Positions 57,445 to 64,000 of a stretch of DNA of 64,000 nt are shown piece by piece (positions within the stretch are counted from its first letter, which is position 1; each line of letters starts with the position of its first letter). Source of the DNA: Luteococcus japonicus (GTDB taxonomy: Bacteria; Actinomycetota; Actinomycetes; Propionibacteriales; Propionibacteriaceae); the NCBI RefSeq assembly GCF_003752415.1, contig NZ_RKHG01000001.1, positions 3,388,850 through 3,452,849 on the forward strand, read 5' to 3'. The notes below the pieces were generated by a model. The model saw only the letters and a list, made by a program, of their open reading frames with translations, did not search any database and was not told where the DNA came from. The position numbers and the translations under genes are program-made.

Positions 57445-57823
57445 TCTCCGGTGGCATGGGCCCGCCAGCGTGGGCCGAGCCAAGGGTGCGCCCGCTGGTG
57501 GCCAACATCGACAACGACAACGCCCTGGTCCAGAAGGAGCAGTTCGGGCCCGCGCTGCCGATCGTGCCCTACACCGATCTGGAGCAGGCCATCGAGTGGG
57601 CCAATGACTCCGAGGTGGGCCTGGGATCGTCGGTGTGGAGCAGCGACCCGGAGCGTGCCCTGCAGGTCGCCGACCGCCTGGTGGCCGGCACCACGTGGAT
57701 CAACAAGCACGGTGCCATCGATCCGCGGGTTCCCTTCGGCGGCGTGAAGCAGTCCGGCTTCGGGCTGGAGTTCGGCGTCGAGGGCCTCAAGGAGATGGGT
57801 CTGCCCAAGGTGGTCAGCCACTG
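57445..57823 (+). pseudogene. Aldehyde dehydrogenase C-terminal stub
   Basis: Without a start of its own, this frame picks up at the GntR stop and gives about 125 residues of an ALDH C-terminus: VANIDNDNALVQKEQFGPAL, EWANDSEVGLGSSVWSSDPE, AGTTWINKHGAIDPRVPFGG. Catalytic Glu and Cys are missing. It differs from the intact ALDH at 53.9 kb, so it is a second, deleted enzyme. Confidence 0.7.
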
Positions 57824-57874
57824 ACCTTCACACGCTCCCCGACCCTCACACGCTCCCCGGGCCTGTCGAGGGAC

Positions 57875-58619
57875 TCACCCGTCGCCCCGGCCACGTCGTC
57901 GCAGGGCTGCTGCGGGTGATTCCGTGTGGGCGGCCTTGAAGGTGAGGGAGAAGTGGGCGGCGTCGGTGAATCCCGAGCGGGCGCCGATCACGGCCACCGG
58001 TGTGTACCGCTGCGCGGGGTCGACGAGGTCCTGGTGGCAGCGCTCCAGGCGGCGGGAGCGCACATAGGCGGAGACGGTCATGCCCTGTTCGAGGAAGACA
58101 TTGTGCAGGCGCCGGGTGGAGATGAAGTTCGCGGTGGCGATCGAGCTGGGGGACAGGCCGGGACTGCCCAGATGCTCGTCGATGTGGTCGCGAATCTGCT
58201 GAAGCAGGGCCCAGTGGGGTGAGGCGGCCGTCCTGGTCACGTCGAGCTCATTGGTCAGCAGGGTCTGCAGCAGGTCGACGGTATTGTGCACCAGCCGGGT
58301 GCCCGCGGGGCCGGACAGGTCGTCGAGGCCCGCGACGAGCTGGCTGAGGAAGGGCGAGACGATCCGCCCCAGCCCGGCATCGCCTCCCAACCGCACGACG
58401 GTCATCTGCTCCAGCAGTCCGTAGGGGATGCCGAAACGGGAGTGCGGCGCACGGTCTGCGCCGTGGCGCGCACCGTGGAGAAGGAACCCCGGCCACGGTG
58501 CGTGAGGCGAGCTTGCCGCGGAAGTCGTCCGGGCTGGGGCTGGTGACCTCAAGCGGCACGAAGGAGGCGTCGACGGCAGCGCGGAAGGCGGTCAGGTGCA
58601 GCGCCTGTCCGTCCACCAT
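57875..58619 (-). pseudogene. AraC-family regulator with internal deletion
   Basis: From 58619 one frame gives LTAFRAAVDASFVPLEVTSP and DDFRGKLASRTVAGV, the start of an AraC-binding-like sensory domain. The rest is in another frame: FGIPYGLLEQMTVVRLGGDA, IVSPFLSQLVAGLDDL and the AraC helix-turn-helix (SPSSIATANFISTRRLHNVF, SGFTDAAHFSLTFKAAH). About 100 residues of the sensory domain are missing at the junction. The DNA-binding half alone is readable. Confidence 0.65.
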
Positions 58620-58636
58620 CGCGCCTCCTTCGTGGC

Positions 58637-60255
58637 TCAGGCCTCGGGCGTGCTCTCCGGCGCGGTCGATCCCTTGCCGCGGTTGCGGCGGCGGCGGCGC
58701 GGCTTGTGCTCGCCCTGTTCCTCTGACTTCGGGGCCTCGGCGGGGGCAGAAGCGGTCTGCTCGCTGCCCTCGGCCACCGGCTCACCATTCTTCAGGCGGC
58801 GACGGCTGCGCTGCGGACGGTCCTTGCGGGGCTCGCGGGAATGCTCGACGCCTTCGTCCTCGCTGGACTTCTCCCTGCCTCGGCCACGGCCTGCGTCCCG
58901 TCCACCGCGGCCACCGCCACGACGGTCGTCGTCGCGCTTGGGGCGGTCCTTGGGCTGGGCACCTGCGAGCTTGCCCTTGGTGCCCTCCGGGATGTCCAGA
59001 TCCGTGTACAGGTGTGCGGAGGTGGAGTAGGTCTCCACCGGGTCGTCGAAGCTCAGCTCCAGGGCCTTGTTGATCGTCTTCCAGCGCACGATGTCCGCCC
59101 AGTCGACCAGGGTGATGGCAATGCCCTTGTGCCCGGCGCGGCCGGTGCGGCCGATCCGGTGCACATAGGTCTTGGCATCCTCCGGGCACTCGTGGTTGAT
59201 CACGTGGCTGACACCCGTCACGTCGATGCCGCGGGCGGCGACGTCGGTGGCCACCAGCACCTTGACCTCACCGGCGCGGAAGCGCTTGAGGGCCTTCTCC
59301 CGCATGGCCTGGTTCAGGTCGCCGTGGATGCTGGCCGCGTTGAAGCCGCGATCCTCGAGCTCGTCGGACAGCCGCTGCGCGGCACGCTTGGTCTTGCAGA
59401 AGACCATCACCTTGTCCACGTCACTGGCCTGCAGGACGCGGGCGATGATCTCCGGCTTGTCCAGGTTGTGGGCCTGGTAGACGAACTGGGTGGTGTCCGG
59501 CACGGTCGCCTGGGCATCGTGGCCCTCTGCGCGGACATTGATCGGCTGGTGCATGTGGGCACGGGCCAGCCCGATGATGGCGCTCGGCATGGTGGCGGAG
59601 AACATCAGCATCTGACGGTCGGTCGGGGCCATGGCGATCAGGCGCTCGACGTCGGGCAGGAAGCCCAGGTCCAGCATCTCGTCGGCCTCGTCCAGCACCA
59701 GCATGCGCAGCCAGGACAGGTCCAGGGTGCCGCGCTCGGCGAGGTCCTTCAGACGGCCCGGAGTGCCGACGACCACGTCGACACCCTCGGTGAGGGCATC
59801 CACCTGGGCGTCGTAGCCGACGCCGCCGTAGACGGTCAGGACGCGGGCCTTTCGGATGGTGGAGGCCACCTGCAGGTCCTTGGAGACCTGCAGCGCCAGC
59901 TCACGGGTGGGGCACATCACCAGGGCCTGCGGCTTGCCCGGGGCATCTCCAGGTCCTCGTAGCCCTCGTCGCCCTCCAGGATGGTGCGCTGCAGGATGGA
60001 GATGCCGAAGGCCAGCGTCTTGCCGGTTCCGGTGCGGGCCTGGCCCATCAGGTCGGTGCCCATCACCGCGATCGGGATGGCCAGCGTCTGGATGGGGAAA
60101 GGATGGGTGATTCCCTGGGTCTCCAGCGCCTGCTGGATCTCCGGGACGACGCCCAGATCATCCCAGCTGGTCTGCACATCCGGTTCGGGGGTGGTTACGT
60201 TGTCGCCCACCAGGCCATCGACGCGCTCGGCGTCCACGTTCATGTTCTCTGTCAC
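58637..60255 (-). pseudogene. DEAD-box RNA helicase (RhlE-like), one frameshift
   Basis: The first frame (GTG at 60255) gives TSWDDLGVVPEIQQALETQG, Q-motif FPIQTLAIP and Walker A GQARTGTGKT, and ends after DLEMPRASR. The second gives CPTRELALQVS, VLDEADEMLDLGF, MLMFSATMPS, FCKTKRAAQRLSDELED, VATDVAARGIDV and HRIGRTGRAG, then a basic C-terminal tail. Restoring one G near 59945 joins them into about 540 residues without any loss. Either a sequence error or a very recent mutation. It remodels RNA in ribosome assembly or decay. Confidence 0.85.
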
Positions 60256-60497
60256 GGTCCAAGACTCTCTCGTCGCCGATCGTCAGACCGGCCAGAACTT
60301 CTGCAGGTGGCCACATCCGGCGGTGCCCAGAGGGGTCCGGGCACCAGGCGCGGGGCTCGACCTGCGGTCGCACGGGAACGTGCGACCCCTCAAGGCTACC
60401 CTCTTGGCGGTCCCGGCGTCCGGATCCGGCCTTGCCACGGCCCGTCATCGGGGGCAACACACCCGCTTCCACGCCGGGAAGAGGTGCCGCGGCGCAC

Positions 60498-60503
60498 TAC
60501 GCT
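60498..60503 (+). promoter_or_regulatory. -10 element, leaderless ferritin-like gene start
   Basis: TACGCT, 7 nt (tgctgcc), then GTG at 60511. Confidence 0.45.
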
Positions 60504-60510
60504 TGCTGCC

Positions 60511-61194
60511 GTGAGCAAGAACACCTCCGGCGCTGGACGCCCCGTGGAACCCACCTCCCAGATCGAGCTGCTGGGGCTGGTGGCGTATGGCTCGCTCGCG
60601 GCCTTCGAGCGCACCGCGCAGGCCTCTGCGGCCGCCACCAGCATCGACGACAAGCTGGTGCTGGCGCGCATCGCGGCGCAGCGCTTCACCCACCTGGGGC
60701 GGTTGGAGACCGAGCTGGCCCGTCGGGGCAGCACTCTCAAGGCAGCGATGGAAGCCTTCGTCGCACCGATCGACTCCTTCAACCAGCACACCGAGCCACG
60801 CACCTGGGGTGAGGTCCTGGTGAAGCTGTGCATCATCGGAGGGCTCGTGCAGGACTTCGCCGACGAGATCTCTGGGCACCTGGACGCGGGCCTGCGTGAG
60901 ATCCTCACCGGCTCCATCGACGACGGGGAACTGGCCTCCGAGCCGGGCCAGATGCTGGCCAGGGCACTCCAGGAGGATCCAGAGCAGCAGGGTCGGCTGG
61001 CGCTCTTCGGCCGCCGGATGCTGGGGGAGGCGCTCAGCCAGGCGCAGCGCGTCGCGGCAGCCCGCGCGGACCTCACGGGCTTGCTCACCGGACTGGGACA
61101 GGACGGGGGCGACGACCTGGCCGCAATCAGTCACCTGATGTCACGGTTGGCCGCCGCCCACGCCACTCGGATGGAGTCGCTGGGGCTCGCCTGA
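60511..61194 (+). CDS. Ferritin-like fold protein
   Basis: 227 residues, all helical: LVAYGSLAAFERTAQASAAA, LARIAAQRFTHLGRLETELA and later helices. The spacing of Glu (AFER) and of Glu in GRLETEL suggests a ferritin-like four-helix bundle, in a family that lies between rhlE-type helicase and DUF3107 genes in other actinobacteria. It has been compared with MiaE-type di-iron hydroxylases, but the substrate is unknown. The gene is intact. Confidence 0.7.
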   Translation: MSKNTSGAGRPVEPTSQIELLGLVAYGSLAAFERTAQASAAATSIDDKLVLARIAAQRFTHLGRLETELARRGSTLKAAMEAFVAPIDSFNQHTEPRTWGEVLVKLCIIGGLVQDFADEISGHLDAGLREILTGSIDDGELASEPGQMLARALQEDPEQQGRLALFGRRMLGEALSQAQRVAAARADLTGLLTGLGQDGGDDLAAISHLMSRLAAAHATRMESLGLA

Positions 61195-61195
61195 T

Positions 61196-61420
61196 TCAGG
61201 CCGCGCCGAAGCCCACGGGCCGGCTGTGCTCCTGACCCAGGTCCACGTAGCCAATCTGCTGTGAGGGCACGAGGACACGGCGACCCTTGGCATCGGTCAG
61301 TCGCAGGACACCACCCTCGGCCAGAGCGGAGCGCAGGGACTGTTCGACCTCGTCGGCCGAGGCCTCAGTGTCGATGTTGATCTCGCGCGGGACGTTGTTG
61401 ACACCAATCTTGATTTCCAC
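61196..61420 (-). CDS. DUF3107 family protein
   Basis: 74 residues, GTG start: EIKIGVNNVPREINIDTEAS, GGVLRLTDAKGRRVLVPSQQ, IGYVDLGQE. This is the small ATP-binding-annotated DUF3107 family (Rv3208A-like), universal in actinobacteria and of unknown role. The GTG is 6 nt after TAGGTT. Confidence 0.92.
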   Translation of the reverse strand: MEIKIGVNNVPREINIDTEASADEVEQSLRSALAEGGVLRLTDAKGRRVLVPSQQIGYVDLGQEHSRPVGFGAA

Positions 61421-61426
61421 GGCCCC

Positions 61427-61432
61427 AACCTA
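61427..61432 (-). promoter_or_regulatory. -10 element, leaderless DUF3107 start
   Basis: Minus-strand TAGGTT, 6 nt (ggggcc), then GTG at 61420. Its TAG is also the PP2C stop codon. Confidence 0.4.
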
Positions 61433-62289
61433 CCCGACGCGCAAGAGGGCGACGGTGATGTTGTCCCGGCCGCCCTGCTCATTGGCCCAGGCCACCAGCA
61501 TGGCGGCGCTCTCGGCCGCGTCGTGCTCGCACTCGTCGACGATGCGGTGCACGAGGCTGGTCATGTCCTCCGGGGCGGAGCGGTAGTTCCACAGCCCGTC
61601 GCTGCAGACCAGCAGCCACCCCGGGCCGGGCACGTCCAGCGCCGCGACCCTGGGGTCACGTCCTGGCTGTCGGGGCCCAGCCAGCGGGTGATGGCGTGGG
61701 CCTGGAAGCTGCGCTCGGCGTCCTCCCGGCTCATCCCCAGATCGATCCTGGCCTGCGCCAGGGAGTCGTCGACACTGAGGATGTGGCAGGAGGCGTCGTC
61801 GCCGATCCAGTAGGCGCGGCAGTCGCCGACATTGCCGACGCTCACCCGGCCCTCGTTCAGGACTGCGCAAATCAGGGTGCAGGAGCCGGGTGTCGGGCCG
61901 GGGCCGGTGCTGGCGAGCACTGCGTCATTGGCGGCGATGAAGGCATCTGTCAGTGTGGCCTGCACCTGCTCGGCGGAGGCATCGGGCATCGTGCGCAGCA
62001 TGGCGATCAGGGTGGAGCTGGCCACTTCCGCGGCGATGGCCGCCGACTCCTCGGAGCCCAGCGAGGTGGACACGCCATCGCTGATCACCAGAACGGCCAA
62101 CCGGCCCTGGGTGGTCTCTCGGCCGCCCAGCGCCAGGGCATCCTGATTGGTCTCGTGCCGGCGGCCGACGTCGCTGCAGCCGGCCAGCCAGGGCAGCGGC
62201 GCCAAGGTGTAGTGGTCACGCGCCGTCTCGCCGACGGCCACATGGGACAGCCCGGACGCCGTCTCGGACCCCCGATCCTGGTCAGTCAT
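61430..62289 (-). pseudogene. PP2C-type protein phosphatase, one frameshift
   Basis: The first frame (ATG 62289) has GCSDVGRRHETNQDALAL, VLVISDGVSTSLGSEESA, NVGDCRAYWIGDD and AITRWLGPDSQDV. The second gives VAALDVPGPGWLLVCSDGLW and the last metal motif GRDNITVALL. A one-base indel near 61668 separates them; otherwise all Mn/Mg-binding Asp residues are present. It would dephosphorylate Ser/Thr sites; no kinase gene is in the window. Confidence 0.82.
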
Positions 62290-62344
62290 GGAAGGAAGTC
62301 CACCATGAGCGGGGGTGATTGTGCCAGTCGGGGGCCCGGGCCTG

Positions 62345-63306
62345 TCAACCGAGCGTGGGAAGGGGAGCGGCGCATGCCGGATCCAGCAACTCGTGCCAGA
62401 GGTCACCGTGCTCTTCGACGCGCTGCAGGACCTGACCCGCGGTGAAGCTGAGCGTGTCGCGCTCGCCGACCGCGGCGACCTCGTCCCAGGACAGTGGCGT
62501 GGAGACCGATTCGAAGGGCCTCGCCCGCAACGAGTAGGGCGCGATGGTGTTGCGTGCTGCCTGGTTCTGAAGGTAGTCCGACGAAGATGCGCTCGGCGCG
62601 TCGTTCCTTGGCCATCACGGCCACGAAGATCTCCGGGTACTGGGAGGCCAGGCGCTGGGCGAAGGCGCGCGCCTGCTCGACGACCAGCTGCCAGCCGTGG
62701 GCTCGATGGGGGCGAAGACCTGCAGCCCCTTGTTGCCGGAGGTCTTCACGAATGGATCAGGCCGAGCCCGGCGAGTTCGGTGGCCACCAGCATGGCGGCC
62801 CGGCACGAGCCGGCCATCGTGATCCCCGGGCCCGGATCCAGGTCCACCACCAGGCGGTCGCTACGGACCAGGTCAGGAGCTTCCAGGCTGATCGGAGCGT
62901 CGGCACTGGCACAGGCACCGGTCAGGGTGTCGATCCGCCACTGGGGGGTGTGCAGTTCCAGGGCCGCCAGGTTGGCCAGCCAGACCAGGGTGGCCGGGGA
63001 GTCGGCCAGCGGGTAGTCGATGGGGACCGACGAGGCATCGACCCGCTGGCGCACCACCCACTCCGGCGTGGCCCCGGGCAGGTTCTTCTCGTAGAAGGAG
63101 TCGCCGTCGGCCCCCTCGGGAAAGCGCCTGCGGGTGATGCAGCGGCCCTCGAGATGGGCAAGCATGACAGGAGCAATCCGCACGTAGTAGTCGATCACCT
63201 CGGCCTTGGTGAAGCCCGTGGCGAACAGCGGCTTGTCCAGGTTCGTCAGGCCCAGTGGACGCCCCTCCACTTGGGTGGTGACGCTGTTGGCCTCGGGCAT
63301 GGACAT
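62345..63306 (-). pseudogene. LigD-type NHEJ polymerase domain, three indels
   Basis: An AEP-type polymerase of about 315 residues without ligase or nuclease domains. Frame pieces: VEGRPLGLTNLDKPLFATGF, DYYVRIAPVMLAHLEGR, the catalytic DxD in LVVDLDPGPG, then FVKTSGNKGLQVFAPIEP, AVMAKERRAERIFV, and RARPFESVSTPLSWDEVAAV. A lost T near 62747, a lost C near 62702 and a gained G near 62577 split it; restoring them gives a continuous protein. With Ku it would fill and prime broken ends. Confidence 0.78.
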
Positions 63307-63350
63307 GGGGCGCCCATGATGCCAGCAGAAGAGTCGGTGACGCCAAAGTG

Positions 63351-63374
63351 GCCCCGGGAGTCACCTCCCGGGGC
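63351..63374 (+). terminator. Hairpin between ligD and csp genes
   Basis: Perfect 10-bp stem GCCCCGGGAG / CTCCCGGGGC with a TCAC loop; a second perfect hairpin, AGGGTCA-TCCT-TGACCCT-like, follows at 63383-63400. They probably end the cold-shock transcript. Confidence 0.6.
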
Positions 63375-63400
63375 ACTGTGGCAGGGTCATCCTTGACCCT

Positions 63401-63440
63401 CTGGCATGTGTTGTCAATCGCCTGGCATGTGTGTCAATCG
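63401..63440 (+). repeat. Tandem repeat over the csp gene end
   Basis: CTGGCATGTGTTGTCAATCG (63401-63420) is repeated at 63422-63440 with one T fewer. The second copy contains the csp stop codon and the first copy an equivalent TCA, so it is a duplicated 3' end. Confidence 0.6.
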
Positions 63441-63635
63441 CGCGGACGTGATCCGCTTGCTGGCCCTCGGCCCTGGACGACGTCGAACTCGACTGCCTGG
63501 CCCTCATCGAGCGAACGGAAGCCCGAGCTCTCGATGGCGCTGTAGTGGACGAAGAACGTCCTCGTTGCCGCCATCGACGGCCGATGAAGCCAAAACCCTT
63601 TTCGGCATTGAACCACTTGACGGTTCCGTTGCCAT
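63434..63635 (-). pseudogene. Cold-shock protein (CspA family), three indels
   Basis: The ATG at 63635 (AGGAAG 6 nt upstream) should open a protein of about 67 residues. Pieces in three frames give [15 protein letters not shown] (RNP1), DGGNEDV, and [20 protein letters not shown] (RNP2 onward). One base is missing near 63627 and one extra C occurs near 63574 and near 63547. Csp proteins are RNA chaperones normally kept intact, so a sequence error is likely. Confidence 0.75.
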
Positions 63636-63795
63636 GACCAACTTCCTAATTGCATTTTGCTTGCGAGCAACCGCACCTCACGGCCTCGTGAAGACCACCC
63701 TGTCACAGACGCGGCTCATGCAAAACCCTCCCAAAGTGTGTTGGATGGATTGGCTTCGTGGTGCTCCGCAGGTTTTGTCAGTGCCATCTGGTTGC

Positions 63796-64000
63796 ATGGT
63801 CGACGTGGCAGAGCGACGCTTCACCCTCACCCCGGCACTGCGCCCGAAGGAGCGCCCCGTCGAGCTCGACGAGGCCCAGCTTCGCGTGGTCACGCACCGC
63901 GGCACGCCCGGCCAGGGAACGCGTTGCTGGTGGCCGGCGGACCCGGCACCGGCAAGACGACGACCCTGGTTGAGTCGGTCGCGGCTCGCGCCAGCGACCA
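63796..64000 (+). CDS. UvrD/AdnA-like helicase, 5' part, one indel
   Basis: The gene runs off the right edge. The start VDVAERRFTLTPALRP leads to LDEAQLRVVTHRGTPGQG; after a one-base indel near 63922 the frame continues ALLVAGGPGTGKTTTLVESV, a superfamily 1 Walker A. The position beyond DUF3107 and the long N-terminal arm suggest the actinobacterial AdnA subunit of the AdnAB end-resection motor, but only about 65 residues are visible. Confidence 0.6.
   Translation, partial: MVDVAERRFTLTPALRPKERPVELDEAQLRVVTHRGTPGQGTRCWWPADPAPARRRPWLSRSRLAPAT

Overview
The window is about 64 kb of GC-rich chromosome from an actinobacterium. Pointers are the mtrA-mtrB-lpqB operon, a homodimeric aceE beside a DUF3052 gene, small actinobacterial families (DUF3107, DUF5998, DUF2505, Rv3235-like, DUF6912), an FtsEX operon with a secreted M23 peptidase, and a tmRNA tag ADTNRADFALAA. 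Propionibacteriaceae is my best guess (inference). Most of the window is ordinary core genome. There is no phage, CRISPR array, intact insertion sequence or recognisable defence island.

1-20.7 kb: SRPBCC fragment, UMF1-type MFS transporter, beta-carbonic anhydrase, type IIA topoisomerase A subunit, App1-type phosphatase, a run of DUF5998 - alkaline-phosphatase-fold enzyme - thymidine kinase - rhodanese, aceE, DUF3052, an ABC exporter, a nitrilase/2H-phosphoesterase operon, an ECF sigma/anti-sigma-like pair, an aldo/keto reductase and a large APC permease. 20.8-29.9 kb: tRNA-Val(UAC), yqeY-like gene, prfB, ftsE-ftsX-M23 peptidase, smpB, DUF2207 membrane protein, FKBP, DUF1707 protein and ssrA. 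smpB and ssrA (trans-translation) lie 3 kb apart.

29.9-31.1 kb, just downstream of ssrA, holds what looks like a worn-down ferrous-iron (Feo) locus: a broken FeoB-like tail, a Cys-rich FeoB-associated peptide and a FeoA gene. 31.1-46 kb: yqgE, mtrA-mtrB-lpqB, a comF-like gene, hpf, a glutamine amidotransferase, a broken acetyltransferase, an HNH-endonuclease remnant, a Nudix hydrolase, a YcaQ-like glycosylase, secA, Rv3235-like, DUF6912, ku and DUF2505. 46-53 kb: the large NAD-glutamate dehydrogenase, a PHP phosphatase, and trpS preceded by a short leaderless leader peptide with tandem Trp codons and mutually exclusive hairpins, a textbook-shaped attenuator.

53-58.6 kb is a decayed catabolic island. 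It has a broken FAD monooxygenase, an intact succinate-semialdehyde-type dehydrogenase, a fumarylacetoacetate-hydrolase/MFS in-frame chimera with frameshifts, an intact GntR regulator with a matching palindrome, an aldehyde dehydrogenase C-terminal stub and an internally deleted AraC regulator. 58.6-64 kb returns to conserved synteny (DEAD-box helicase, ferritin-like protein, DUF3107, PP2C phosphatase, LigD-type polymerase, cold-shock protein, start of a UvrD/AdnA-like helicase). Here many conserved genes carry single-base indels, which suggests sequence errors near a contig end or recent loss.

A window-wide signal is the number of genes whose start codon lies 6-8 nt after a TANNNT hexamer without a Shine-Dalgarno sequence. 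This is the expected shape of leaderless transcripts, and it decides several starts. The best candidate for something new is the trpS attenuator; no wholly novel system was found.
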